A stretch of DNA of 64,000 nt, taken from the NCBI GenBank assembly GCA_965276765.1, contig OZ255627.1:5197361-5261360 (forward strand), given 5' to 3'. Of this stretch, positions 33,001 to 41,059 are shown one piece after another (within the stretch, counting starts at the first letter, position 1; each line of letters begins with the position of its first letter). The position numbers and the translations under genes are program-made. The notes beneath the pieces are model-generated. The model saw only the letters and a program-made list of their open reading frames with translations, searched no databases and was not told where the DNA came from. The DNA is from G965276765 sp965276765 (GTDB lineage: Bacteria; Actinomycetota; Acidimicrobiia; Acidimicrobiales; Palsa-688).

Positions 33001-35097
33001 GTCGTCGCGCAGGAAGTCCGGCGCCAGGGCCTGCAGCGGCTCGCGGCTCGCGCCGAGGTGGAGCAGCGCTTCCCATGGCACGTCGAGCCAGCGCGGCCCG
33101 TCGCGCTCCGCGAGCGCGTCGGCTTCGGCGAGCGCCGCGCGCCACGCCTGCGCGATGCCGTCCTCGGCGGCGGCGAGGCGCCGTTGCTCGCGGAGCCGCG
33201 CGGCCCGCAGGAGCCGGCGCGGCGAGGGCGCCTGCGCGAGGAGCTGTTCGCCGTCCGGTTCGAGCAAGCGGCTCGCGGACGCGTAGTCCAAGAGGATGTC
33301 GTGAGAGAACCGCCAGCTGTGGCCGACGAGGGCGATGACGTCGTCGCTGCGCAGGCCGGCGCGGGCTTCTGCGTCGTACAGGTCGAGCCGCGCGGGCAGG
33401 GCGTTCGCGATCGCGGCGTCAGCGAGCGCGAGGAACGCGTCGGAGCGGGCGTCGGGCAGGCCGCGCCCGGGCAGGGCGCCTTCGTCACGGCGGACCAGCC
33501 GGGCGACGACCATGTCGAGCAGGTCCTCCTCGCCGACCATCCCGTCGGGCAGGCCGGCACGGTCGACGGCGCGGACGAGCAGGTCGACGAGGTAGGGGCG
33601 GCGCAGCAGGAGCGCGCGGGCTCTCGGATGCCGGTCGATGGGCGCGAGGGCGGGGAACTCCGCGACGACCTGCGCGACCTCGGCGTCGAGGAGCTCGCCG
33701 ACCGCGACGCGGTGCGGGGCGGATCCCAGGACGTCGGCGGCTCGTTCGGCGACCTGCGGAGCGGCTTCGTCGCGGGCCGTGAGCAGGACCTGCCACGGAG
33801 GAGCGGACCCGGCGGGCGGCGGCAGGGCGCGCAGCAGCGCGGTGAGGAGCGCGGCCGAGTCCGTGAGGGCTTGTTCCGCGCCGTCGAGCAGCAGGAGGCG
33901 CCGCGCGCCGATCGGCGCGCCCGCGAAGGCGTCCGCGAGGCGGACCCTGAGGTCGGCTTCAACTCCGGCGAGGCCGCCGGTCCTGCCGGCGAGGTCGATC
34001 GGGACGACGACGTCGCCGGCGGCGGTCAGGTCCTGGCCGACGAGCCGGGCCAGGACGCTCTTGCCGACGCCTGCCCGGCCCCCGAGAAGGACGGCGGGGT
34101 GCTCGTCGAGGGCGTTGCGGACCTGGGCGCGGAGCGGGTCGCGGGGCAGGGCGAGCCGGTGCCCGAGCCGCGCGGCGCCGGGGTCGAGCAGGCCCTCGGT
34201 GGCTGTCCGGACGGCCGCGAACGCAACGCGGCGCGCCGGCGCGGCGTCGAGTGCGAGGCCGTCGCGCTCGAGCCGGGCGGTCAGCACGGCCGTGTCGACG
34301 CTGCCGGCCTGCGGCGCCCACGTCTGCACGAGGTCGAGTAGGACGCGGAAGAACGCGGCGGGGTCTCCGGCGGGGAGCAGGTCCTGAAGCCGGTCTTGGG
34401 CTTCGAGAACGTCCCGACCGTCCGGTTCGGCGTCGACTTGCCAGACGTGCAGCGCCCGTGCGGCCCGCCATGTCGCGTCGTCGAGGTCGGCGTCGCCGGG
34501 GGGCGGCGCGGGCGTGCCGTCGTCGGGGGGCGTGCGGAGGGCCTTCACGGTGTTGCGGAGCTGGGTGTGGCGCTGCCGGACGCCTGTGTTCGTCGCGGTC
34601 TGGACGACGGCGAGGAACCCGGCGGGTGTGTCGTGGGCGCGTGCGATCTGCGTGACGCGGTGCAGGTCAGCGAGCGCGCCCGACGGCCGCGCGGCGACGC
34701 CGAACCTCTGCCGTCCCGAGGCAAGGGCGCCCTGTTCGGGGCCGGTGCCGTCGGCGTCGATCGCCGTCAGGACGTGCTGGACGATCTCGGCGAAGTCCTC
34801 GCTCCCGGGCGCGGGGGACAGCTGGCGCTTGATCTGGTACTCGATGGTGCGTTCCGCGCCGCCCGGTTCGGTCCCCGCCGCAACGATGTCGTCGAGGACG
34901 GCCCCGGACACCCGTTGCTGAAGACGGACCCGCTCGGGCGGGATGCCGAGCCCGGGCAGACGGTCGCCGCGCAGGAGACGCGCGAGCGCGATCGCGCCGA
35001 CGCGGTTCTCGAACGCGCCGCCCGCGCCGCCGGTCGCCTCGGGCGACGGCACCTGGGTAGCCGCGCCGATGGGAGGCTGCGGCGAGTCGGGTGGCAT
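30046..35097 (-). CDS. Giant nuclease-STAND NTPase, candidate antiviral (Avs-like) protein
   Basis: 1683 residues with no frameshift. Residues ~25-110 look like a Cap4/DUF4297-type PD-(D/E)xK nuclease: GGAFENRVGAIALARLL, the DDIV acidic pair at ~69-72, and IEYQIKRQL with the Q-x-K at ~88-90. A STAND-type ATPase follows: Walker A LLGGRAGVGKSVLARLVG (Lys ~346) and Walker B ARRLLLLDGAEQAL (Asp ~405), with winged-helix-like FSHDILLDYASASRLLE further on. The last ~1000 residues are helical, repeat-like and without a recognisable enzyme, as expected for a sensor. This architecture matches Avs/AVAST defence proteins, which bind a phage protein, oligomerise and cut DNA. Alone in its module between repeat B copies 2 and 3. 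No good Shine-Dalgarno is visible. Confidence 0.8.
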   Translation of the reverse strand: MPPDSPQPPIGAATQVPSPEATGGAGGAFENRVGAIALARLLRGDRLPGLGIPPERVRLQQRVSGAVLDDIVAAGTEPGGAERTIEYQIKRQLSPAPGSEDFAEIVQHVLTAIDADGTGPEQGALASGRQRFGVAARPSGALADLHRVTQIARAHDTPAGFLAVVQTATNTGVRQRHTQLRNTVKALRTPPDDGTPAPPPGDADLDDATWRAARALHVWQVDAEPDGRDVLEAQDRLQDLLPAGDPAAFFRVLLDLVQTWAPQAGSVDTAVLTARLERDGLALDAAPARRVAFAAVRTATEGLLDPGAARLGHRLALPRDPLRAQVRNALDEHPAVLLGGRAGVGKSVLARLVGQDLTAAGDVVVPIDLAGRTGGLAGVEADLRVRLADAFAGAPIGARRLLLLDGAEQALTDSAALLTALLRALPPPAGSAPPWQVLLTARDEAAPQVAERAADVLGSAPHRVAVGELLDAEVAQVVAEFPALAPIDRHPRARALLLRRPYLVDLLVRAVDRAGLPDGMVGEEDLLDMVVARLVRRDEGALPGRGLPDARSDAFLALADAAIANALPARLDLYDAEARAGLRSDDVIALVGHSWRFSHDILLDYASASRLLEPDGEQLLAQAPSPRRLLRAARLREQRRLAAAEDGIAQAWRAALAEADALAERDGPRWLDVPWEALLHLGASREPLQALAPDFLRDDGAGLLRLIDVAERLGRSQPGDTAEPVRLDAALSGPTVHLLARLAGDVPERLRPRALRLVHAHLEAAVAAGAEPDDGLEEAALLPQAVLGWTEGIGYGDPPRHATGILAMLGRHLGEPHEQWLAERARRRPSDIADAVESRWASAALARTRPDLLLRLAGLYYLGVGLALDGRTDDEGRRPRPRGQYWSPFDTDDDGFDDLDGVREHDYRQSQHLSMFPLGNNQSNPALGPFAALLASDPDRGLRLIGAVVDAATAGRAKAETGHATGDGVHSLALGPGLAHTGTDSAWMWHRRTSTGPGPALSALMALRAWTAEQVRNGTPPAAARDRVLGAGTSVAFASVAVSVLIDAIDQVTDELDMFLVHPLVWHLEVSRKVHESGGTALAVPESTRLHWTMSEVAMHLVLSGDNEQRERLAKLAAELRANAAELPGPDGALLAQRWASELDVSHYRAQRHDDGVAVSVEYPDGVTAALAASGGDQAARALSGAGIMRQAAALRDGQDDIAGALGVWRAAVAHLSGGSDGMYAPLDVASAAAGALVMAAAAGVAVDDAELADAVKVLREGAAVVADWAPPPRDALPQNNDDKPAARQHVHDMVWDDGHDRSLATVLPLLLREPQVAARAAVTARDVAAAIEQVAASPYDETRRRLVAALRPLWALPCDDPAAPHDAVLAATRRMLSTAGYGELSQAGHGYAPATLPEPLEDVLAAAEGPAVEVGSAAFAVDLLTAGEQLECGHGATAAALLDAVVDYDSRVWPATYARRHYSRTSAWRQAVDSALAGRVLRGDRDALLRRLDAFGPVGEQLAGLLTALASQAVDQQTAEQLHDAWPLVMDRLMPDHRDLTAPGISREEPNHRDVDDLDDALLLVPPEDGGHWPLRTTAELGMRWIGAFRSRADRADRAIMFAGRLFGLGTDLGIRIALSVLGDDVETLRRHSRYAVAFLRVALRDPPPGDAPRRARLLLDQLAVAGDEQALQLQQELELDA

Positions 35098-35629
35098 GGA
35101 GACAAGTCTCGCCGATCCGGCGCGCCCGCTCCGTGTTCCGGGGCCGGCGTGCTAGCGCCGTCTCGGTACGGGGTCATCCTGACGTAACCGGGCGACGATG
35201 GGTCGGACGACGGGGGGTCGCGCCGCAACCGGCGCCGGTCGGGGTCGACCTTTGAGATCGCCTTGGCCTGCCGCCGGGTCTGGCCGGACCTGTCCCGCCC
35301 CGCCGATGCGCTGCCCGCCCATCTCGACTCCGTGGACGACCGTCTCGAGTTCCCAGGCGCCCGACGACGCGCCGCTCCGGGCGGCCGCGCACTGGGCGGC
35401 TCTCCGGTGCGTGGATCGGACTGCAGTCATCGGTCTGGGCGGCTCGCCTCGTGCACCTCATACCGGACACGAGCCGGACGGGTGGGCGTGTCGAGAGCCA
35501 CCAACGAGCCGCTCATCAGCAGGAGCGGACGAGAAGTGACCTATCACTACGCCGCGTACGTCGTTTCCCGATTTGCGCGTGGCGACAACCGCGTTGACGT
35601 TTCCGCAGGTCAAGAGGACGGCGTCCCGA

Positions 35630-35677
35630 GGTCGCAGTGCGGCGGCTCCACGGCCCGATTTACGCGTTAACTGCGAC
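35630..35677 (+). repeat. Repeat B, copy 3
   Basis: Core GGCCCGATTTACGCGTTA with a perfect 9-bp stem GGTCGCAGT (35630-35638) / ACTGCGACC (35669-35677). The stem sequence differs from copy 2 but both arms differ together. It separates the NTPase module from the eight-gene module. Apart from it the 35098-36012 stretch shows no convincing gene. Confidence 0.7.
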
Positions 35678-36012
35678 CGGCCCAGTCGCTGTCGAAGCCA
35701 ACCTCGTCCTCAGGTGAGTCCGCTCTGGCCTCAGGTCCAGCGCGCGCGAGACACGGTCCGAGTCGACTTCCACAAGGTGGGTCCTGGCTTGTCATGCGAC
35801 CGGCCGAAGTGGTCGTGTCGACCTACCCGAACGCCCTCGCAGCCGTACAGGCCCCGAAGTGCGCTCGCTGCGCCCCGGTGTCGCTCAGCTTGACAGCCCA
35901 CCTGCTGGCGCGGCGGCATCTAGGGCCAGACGTGCGACGCGCCGGACTGCTCCACGCCTCACCGAGCGCGCCGCAGTAGCCTCCCACGTTGGTGCACGCT
36001 CAGGGAGTTCTG

Positions 36013-36210
36013 ATGGGACTGATCGAAGACCTCGTCGCCAAGGTCCCGGACGCGAACGTGCGGGAGGAGGTCCAGGCCGCCGTCGATCGCCCTCCGCTAC
36101 CAGCTGAACGACGAGCCCAAGCCTTCCTATCCGGACCTCCTTATCGTCCGAGAGGAGGACGGGGCGCAACTCGCCGCCGGCATCCGGGATCCTCGCTCAC
36201 TGAACCTTGA
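36013..36210 (+). CDS. Small protein, possible N-terminal remnant of a larger gene
   Basis: 65-residue frame with ATG after GGGAG. Its start MGLIEDLVAKVPDANVREEV resembles the first helix of some adenine-specific methyltransferases of restriction systems, but after ~24 residues the sequence becomes Arg/Pro-rich. A better-looking stretch (LRYQLNDEPKPSYPDLLIVREE) is in another frame from ~36.09 kb. Probably the debris of a decayed gene; I would not assign a function. The 36211-36523 gap shows nothing else. Confidence 0.3.
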   Translation: MGLIEDLVAKVPDANVREEVQAAVDRPPLPAERRAQAFLSGPPYRPRGGRGATRRRHPGSSLTEP

Positions 36211-36523
36211 CGACGCCCCAGCCAACGCGGCGGATCTGGCCCCACCGTGCGGACAAGCACCCACCCGACATGCGGCGCACAAGGTTGATCATCGTCGACG
36301 GCCGACAGACCCGCCCCAGGGACCTCAAGGACGGTGTGCGCCGAGCCCGGGTGCCGGCGGTCCCGACCCAGGCGCGTCCTCACCAACGGGCGACGAGACC
36401 TGACACGGTTCCGGCCGCCGGCATGCCCGCCATGCCGGCAAGCCGTTGTCCCACCCCGTCTCTACGATGCGCACGTACGTTTGCACCCCCGGATTGGCAC
36501 TCATTTGTCCCAGAGGAACGCCG

Positions 36524-37588
36524 GTGACCGCTCGCCCGACCGGTGTCATCGTCCGCCGACGTCCACCGACGCCGTCAGCCGTTTATGACACCTACTGGCG
36601 GTTCGCCGCCCGACGCCAGAACGTCTTCCACCGTCGAGTGAGCGGCGAGCCCGCCCCGTGGACGACCGACCCTGTCATCACGCGGCATAGATTCACCAAC
36701 GCCTACCGAGCCGCCGACCGGGTGAGTCAGTACCTGATCCGGGAGGTCGCCTACTCAGGCGATCAGGCACTGGACGAGACCGTCTTCCGCGTCCTACTAT
36801 TCAAGCTGTTCAACCGGATCGGGACCTGGCAACTGCTCGCCGACGCCCTCGGGTCACCTCGTGCCGATACCTTTGATGTCGAGCGCTACGACGCAGTCCT
36901 CTCGTCGGCATTTGAGCGCGGCGAGCGCCTCTACTCAGCCGCTTATATCATGCCCGCCGCGTCCCGGGGGGCTGTCCGCAAGCATCGGACCCATTTGGAG
37001 TTGCTCCGGGCGATGCTACGGGGCCGGTTGCCTCACCGCCTCAGCACCGCTGCCTCGATGGACGAGGCATTTCATCTGTTGCTCGGCTACGGTGGGATCG
37101 GCCCCTTTCTCGCCTACCAACTCGTCACCGACCTCAACTACTCTGCTGTCCTCGACTTCTCCGAGATGGAGTTCGTGATGGCCGGCCCCGGCGCACGTAG
37201 CGGGCTACGCAAGTGCTTCGCGGATCCGGGCGACTACGACGACGAGGACCTCATCCACTTCGTGACGGAGCGCCAGGCCGATGAGTTCGCCTCCCGCGGG
37301 CTGGCGTTCGAGGATCTATGGGGCAGGCCGTTACAGCTCATCGACTGCCAGAACCTCTTCTGCGAGGTCGACAAGTACGCCAGAATCGCCCACCCCGACG
37401 TCCGGGGTATCGGCGACCGAACCCGGATCAAACAGAAGTTCCGGGCGCTGTCCGCACCGCTCGCAATGTGGTTCCCGCCCAAATGGGGTATCAACGATCG
37501 CCTGCCCGTTGCGCAAACGGTCAGTCGACCACCTCGATCGTCCGCGCCTCTAGGTCGACAGCGATCACGCCTTGCCGCCGTGCGTTGA
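36524..37588 (+). CDS. 5-hmdU DNA kinase helical-domain (HMUDK_hel) family protein
   Basis: 354 residues from GTG after AGAGGA (ATG 36446 is possible). The family pattern is clear: NVFHRRVSGEPAPWTTDPVITRHRFTNAYRAADRVSQYLIREV, FRVLLFKLFNRIGTWQLL, YSAAYIMPAA, LLLGYGGIGPFLAYQLVTDLNYS, FSEMEFVMAGPGARSGLRKCF and LIDCQNLFCEVDKYAR. From memory this belongs to the helical family first described in hypermodified-thymine DNA loci and present in bacterial conflict loci; it is helix-rich and lacks a P-loop here. The predicted role is nucleotide or modified-base chemistry. Convergent with the MazG gene, overlapping its end by 68 bases. Confidence 0.8.
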   Translation: MTARPTGVIVRRRPPTPSAVYDTYWRFAARRQNVFHRRVSGEPAPWTTDPVITRHRFTNAYRAADRVSQYLIREVAYSGDQALDETVFRVLLFKLFNRIGTWQLLADALGSPRADTFDVERYDAVLSSAFERGERLYSAAYIMPAASRGAVRKHRTHLELLRAMLRGRLPHRLSTAASMDEAFHLLLGYGGIGPFLAYQLVTDLNYSAVLDFSEMEFVMAGPGARSGLRKCFADPGDYDDEDLIHFVTERQADEFASRGLAFEDLWGRPLQLIDCQNLFCEVDKYARIAHPDVRGIGDRTRIKQKFRALSAPLAMWFPPKWGINDRLPVAQTVSRPPRSSAPLGRQRSRLAAVR

Positions 37589-38417
37589 CCTCACGCCAGA
37601 CGTCGTAGCCCGCAAGGATGGCTTCTTCCCACTGGTGACCGGTCCGGACCTTCACCTCGAGCCCGCCGGTCAGATCCTTGATGGTCTTAAGCACCCGGTA
37701 GTCAACGGTCTTGACTCCGGCCAGGAACCGGTGGCGGCGGGCGTACTCCCACACGTAGGCGACGATCGCCTCGTCGACTACGATCGCACGGCCGCCGTCC
37801 TCCACCTCGTTGACCTCCTGATCGGAGCGACGCTTGCGGTCCGGTGGCACGGCGTCCTTCTGCTTCAGCAGCTTCCCCCGGAGCACCGGCGACCACCCCA
37901 GCTTCGCGGCGTGTGCCAGGTGGAAGACGTCGTGGAACCGATACCCATCCGGGTCGTGCGAGTTGTCCTGAAGCGGATCGCCAGCCGGCACCCCGTCGAT
38001 GGTGAGGCTGATGCGGTCCTTCCCTTCCGGCCCCTTCTCCTCCCGGATCTCGGCTGTGAACTTACGGGGGAGCTGTTCATCGGCCGGGTAGTCCTCGTCG
38101 AGGAACTGGTAGACCGGCTCCGAACCATCCGGGGGCCATCGATCCTGGGTCTTCTCCATGTTATTCGCGGCGATGGCATCGAGATCGAGCTCGAACCTCG
38201 ACGCGGCGTTGGCGAGATACCAGAGGATGTCGCCGAGTTCTTCGGCGATCTGCTCGGGGAAGAGGGCGTGGGCCTCGCCGTCACGCAACCATTTCTTGTA
38301 CTCGGCCAGCAGCGAGCCGACCTCGCCACCCATCCCCAAGAGCGGGATCACCTTGTCCGGGTGCGCCCTGAACTGATCGGTCCGCTGCGCCTCACGCTGA
38401 TACTCACCGAGTTCCAT
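37521..38417 (-). CDS. MazG-type pyrophosphohydrolase with C-terminal His-rich domain
   Basis: 298 residues from ATG after GGAGGAGGAG; the start lies inside the end of the protease gene. Residues ~1-95 are an all-alpha NTP pyrophosphatase: LGMGGEVGSLLAEYKKWLRD (ExxE-like) and EQIAEELGDILWYLANAASRF (EExxD motif). The C-terminal ~180 residues include YRFHDVFHLAHAAKLGWSPVLRG with an HxxxHxxH set, EVEDGGRAIVVDEAIVAYVWEYARR and LLKTIK-like helices; this second domain is a known MazG companion of undefined chemistry. It would hydrolyse nucleoside triphosphates, canonical or modified. Last gene of the operon. Confidence 0.87.
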   Translation of the reverse strand: MELGEYQREAQRTDQFRAHPDKVIPLLGMGGEVGSLLAEYKKWLRDGEAHALFPEQIAEELGDILWYLANAASRFELDLDAIAANNMEKTQDRWPPDGSEPVYQFLDEDYPADEQLPRKFTAEIREEKGPEGKDRISLTIDGVPAGDPLQDNSHDPDGYRFHDVFHLAHAAKLGWSPVLRGKLLKQKDAVPPDRKRRSDQEVNEVEDGGRAIVVDEAIVAYVWEYARRHRFLAGVKTVDYRVLKTIKDLTGGLEVKVRTGHQWEEAILAGYDVWREVNARRQGVIAVDLEARTIEVVD

Positions 38418-39117
38418 ACGTCTCCTCCTCCTCGCCTGCATGGCCGCCGTCGGCGGCGCCCCCGGCCCTTGCCGAGGCGTCGATGATCCAGACCGACCCG
38501 GCGTGGCTGCCGATGTAGGCGTCTCCGATCCAGGCGTAACCGCCGAGCGCCCACGTGGCTCCCCACGAATTCCGGATCAGCACCTCGCCCGTCTGGTGGC
38601 CCACCGCGACGACGGCATGACGGCCACGTGCCTTCGCGCCCGCCGGAGGGTCGGCAATGTGGCCATCCGCATCGGGCCTGTAGAAGGTGTCGAACACGGT
38701 CAGACCGAGCAGCACAGGCGTGCCGCCATCGAGGTGGGTGCGCACATCGGCGACGGACACCGCGAAGCCCCGAAGCCCGGAGCGGAACCAACCTGCTCCT
38801 CCGGCCCGCGACGGTGGGCAGTACTCCGCTCCCTCTGGCCGGCGTGGGTCATAGGGCCAGTCCGCCTCCACCGGCTGCCCCCACGTGCCAAGGGCCGTCG
38901 CCGCCGAGGTGAAGGTGGTCCCGCTCTTCCAGTTGCCGTCGGTCCGCTTGCAGCCCCAGTAGAGGGCCTCGACCGACAGGTCGTCGGCTGCCGCGCCCCC
39001 GCCGCGCGAGACCTCGTGACCAGCTGTCACCGCGAACGCGAGACACGTGCCGCGCTGGCCCTGATCGCGAATCGGGGGCAACGAGGCCCGCAGATCGACC
39101 GTGGAGGGACTCGACAC
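38404..39117 (-). CDS. Papain-like (C1 family) cysteine protease, cytoplasmic
   Basis: 237 residues, GTG start. IRDQGQRGTCLAFAVTAGHEV gives the oxyanion Gln19 and nucleophile Cys25, by chance the same numbers as mature papain. GRHAVVAVGH supplies His167 and VLIRNSWGATWALGGYAWIG supplies Asn183, completing the triad with the NSWG motif. There is no signal peptide and no inhibitory pro-domain, so the enzyme would be active inside the cell unless restrained. The gene just upstream in the operon encodes a chagasin-like inhibitor domain. Its stop lies 13 bases inside the MazG frame. Confidence 0.92.
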   Translation of the reverse strand: MSSPSTVDLRASLPPIRDQGQRGTCLAFAVTAGHEVSRGGGAAADDLSVEALYWGCKRTDGNWKSGTTFTSAATALGTWGQPVEADWPYDPRRPEGAEYCPPSRAGGAGWFRSGLRGFAVSVADVRTHLDGGTPVLLGLTVFDTFYRPDADGHIADPPAGAKARGRHAVVAVGHQTGEVLIRNSWGATWALGGYAWIGDAYIGSHAGSVWIIDASARAGGAADGGHAGEEEETYGTR

Positions 39118-39125
39118 TTACGAGC

Positions 39126-40154
39126 TTACGCAGCGCTGGCCTGAAACTCACGGATCACGCCCCGCTTCTGGTCGGTCGTGGCACCGTCGCCAACGTCGCC
39201 CGTCAACGGTGCGAGCGCGTCCAGCGCCGCCTCAAAGCTTCCGACGGCCCGTCCGTCCGGCTGCCATGGCCGCCGCAGCTCCAGCCGGATGCGACCAGAG
39301 CCCGGTGCCGCCACCCGGAACCATAGGTGGCGAACGCCGTTGGCGCCGATCTGCTGCCCATCGTCATCGGGGGTCTCGAACGTGTCGTCGACCAGCTCTA
39401 CCACTGCGTCGCCGGGGTCGACGAGCTCCCACACGTACCCCGTGGAGGGGGTCTCGCGGAGCCGAACGTGGATTTCATCGCGCAGGCGCGAGATGATCTG
39501 CCGGCCCTCCTGGGCTTCGTCGAGCAGCCAGACATCCGCCCACGAGTACGCCGGCTTGGCTCCTCCGAGCCGGGTCTTGATGTCGAGCGGGCTCAGCTTG
39601 CGCAACCGTCGACCGGCGTCAACCGAGAGCTTGCGTTGGCCGACGAGCTGCGTCACGACGGCCGAGTAGCTGACCCCCAGCTCCAGCGCCAGCTGATAGA
39701 TCTGGCTGGGCGTGAGGGCCGGGTGCTGACCCGTGAGCCCCATGGTTCGCAGCGTGTAGTTGACGAGCTGGATCGGCATTAGGAACTCGCCCGCGAACGC
39801 CTGTGCCGCCACCTCCCGCGTGCTGCGCCGGTCGCCGCGGTAGATCTGCTCCTCGTCGTCGACGCTTGCCTCGTGCCCGAGCACGTGGTGCCCGTACTCG
39901 TGGCCGGCGGTAAACCGCTGGAGCGTCAAAGGATGCTGCGAGTTGATGATGATCCCGGCCGCATCTCCCTGACGTTCGTAGGCGCCGTAGAGGTTGCGCA
40001 TCGGCTGGAAGATCAGCCATATGCGAGCGTCCTCGATGACGTCGAAGACGGGCACGCGCTCGTGCATGCTCGTGCCGAGGCGCTGGTGTTCGTCCTGCGC
40101 CGCCCTCATGCCGGTGAGGCGTGCTACCTCGTAGGCGCTCAGTGTGCGCGGCAT
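39126..40154 (-). CDS. ImmA/IrrE metallopeptidase fused to a chagasin-like protease inhibitor
   Basis: 342 residues. N-terminal Zn peptidase: QRFTAGHEYGHHVLGHE gives HExxH at 85-89, with EVAAQAFAGEFLMP supplying the third-ligand region, as in ImmA/IrrE. The middle ALTPSQIYQLALELGVSYSA segment is usual in this family. Residues ~220-300 form a chagasin (I42) domain with all three inhibitory loops: TPSTGY (~235-240, cf. NPTTGY), GANGV (~270) and RRPW (~294-297). Chagasins block papain-family proteases, and a papain-like protease is the next gene. ImmA/IrrE proteins usually cleave the XRE repressor encoded beside them, here 36 bp upstream. Confidence 0.88.
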   Translation of the reverse strand: MPRTLSAYEVARLTGMRAAQDEHQRLGTSMHERVPVFDVIEDARIWLIFQPMRNLYGAYERQGDAAGIIINSQHPLTLQRFTAGHEYGHHVLGHEASVDDEEQIYRGDRRSTREVAAQAFAGEFLMPIQLVNYTLRTMGLTGQHPALTPSQIYQLALELGVSYSAVVTQLVGQRKLSVDAGRRLRKLSPLDIKTRLGGAKPAYSWADVWLLDEAQEGRQIISRLRDEIHVRLRETPSTGYVWELVDPGDAVVELVDDTFETPDDDGQQIGANGVRHLWFRVAAPGSGRIRLELRRPWQPDGRAVGSFEAALDALAPLTGDVGDGATTDQKRGVIREFQASAA

Positions 40155-40190
40155 GCGCCTCTCCCGAGATCGGTGATCGGGGCGGTCACC

Positions 40191-40589
40191 TCACTGGCTC
40201 CGGCGGCGTGCTGGCGCCTGCCCGGCACCCTTGAGGAACTCGGCGAACTTGAGCACCTGCTCCTTGTCGTCCGCCGTCAGGTTGCGGGTCGCGCGAAAGA
40301 GTGCCGCGGTCTCGTCCTCGGGAGCCTCGGTTCCGCGGTCGTCGTAGAAGAACTCCAGCGGACGCTTGTAGAGGCGGGAAAGATCGCGCAGCTCCAGGCT
40401 GCTCACCTTGCGGCGGCCGCTCTCCATCGCCGAAACGGATGCCCGCGGCACGCTAAGCGCCTCGGCGACAGCCTCCTGTGAGAGACCCAGGTATTCCCGA
40501 GCCTCTCGCAGTCGGGTGCCCATCGAGGCGTACGCCTCCTCTGGTGAGGCGCCGTCGTCCACCGAGCGGGAACGCTTGGGGTCGGTCAC
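40191..40589 (-). CDS. XRE-family repressor
   Basis: 132 residues. HTH: MGTRLREAREYLGLSQEAVAEALSVPRASVSAMESGRRKVSSLELRDLSRLYKRPLEFFY, the type paired with ImmA/IrrE peptidases. A short helical tail (LTADDKEQVLKFAEFLKGAG) follows. Its ATG overlaps the AcpS stop by 4 bases. The inverted repeat around the operon promoter at 42.24-42.27 kb is its most likely target, with the peptidase as the inactivating switch. Confidence 0.93.
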   Translation of the reverse strand: MTDPKRSRSVDDGASPEEAYASMGTRLREAREYLGLSQEAVAEALSVPRASVSAMESGRRKVSSLELRDLSRLYKRPLEFFYDDRGTEAPEDETAALFRATRNLTADDKEQVLKFAEFLKGAGQAPARRRSQ

Positions 40590-41059
40590 TGTATGCTCTC
40601 CTTTCGCGACGGATCGGTCTTGGTGGGATCGACGGCAAGGGCGACGACGAACGCCTCCGCCGCCACCGAGGTGTGGGTCAGGCTCACGGAGACCGAGTTG
40701 ATCCCGAGCGCCGCCACCCGGTCGTTGGCTCGGCCGTGAAACCGGAGGCGAGGCTTTCCGTTGGCGGCGGTGACGACCTCGACCTCGGCAGGGCCGATAG
40801 CGCGAAGACCGGTCCCGAGGGCCTTGCTTGCTGCCTCCTTGGCCGCGAAGCGCGTCGCCAACTTCTCAAGCTGTCTCCCGCAATGGGCGCGTTCCTCGCA
40901 GGTGTAGACGCTTGCGAGGAACTCCTCGCCACCGAGCTCCAGGAGCCGGGCGAACTCCTCGAGCTCCACCCGGTCGACTCCGGCATGGATGGTCTCGCCG
41001 TGGCGGTCGAGCAGCATCCGATCGAGCTCGCTATCGAGAACGTCGGTCTCGCTGTTCAT
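40586..41059 (-). CDS. Holo-ACP synthase (AcpS-type phosphopantetheinyl transferase)
   Basis: 157 residues. AcpS motifs: HAGVDRVELEEFARLL (Mg-binding Asp), ERAHCGRQLEKLATRFAAKEAASKALGTGL (metal Glu and Lys), and SVSVSLTHTSVAAEAFVVA at the end. It transfers 4'-phosphopantetheine from CoA to the serine of an acyl carrier protein; an ACP is encoded two genes upstream, so this is probably a dedicated enzyme rather than the housekeeping one. Start and stop overlap both neighbours by 4 bases. Confidence 0.92.
   Translation of the reverse strand: MNSETDVLDSELDRMLLDRHGETIHAGVDRVELEEFARLLELGGEEFLASVYTCEERAHCGRQLEKLATRFAAKEAASKALGTGLRAIGPAEVEVVTAANGKPRLRFHGRANDRVAALGINSVSVSLTHTSVAAEAFVVALAVDPTKTDPSRKESIQ

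Noticed and set aside
30712..34341. A 1209-codon open frame on the plus strand
   Set aside because: It is the complement of the giant NTPase. Its translation is Arg/Gly/Val-rich without motifs, and the opposite frame has clear nuclease and Walker motifs. Long antisense frames are expected at this GC content.
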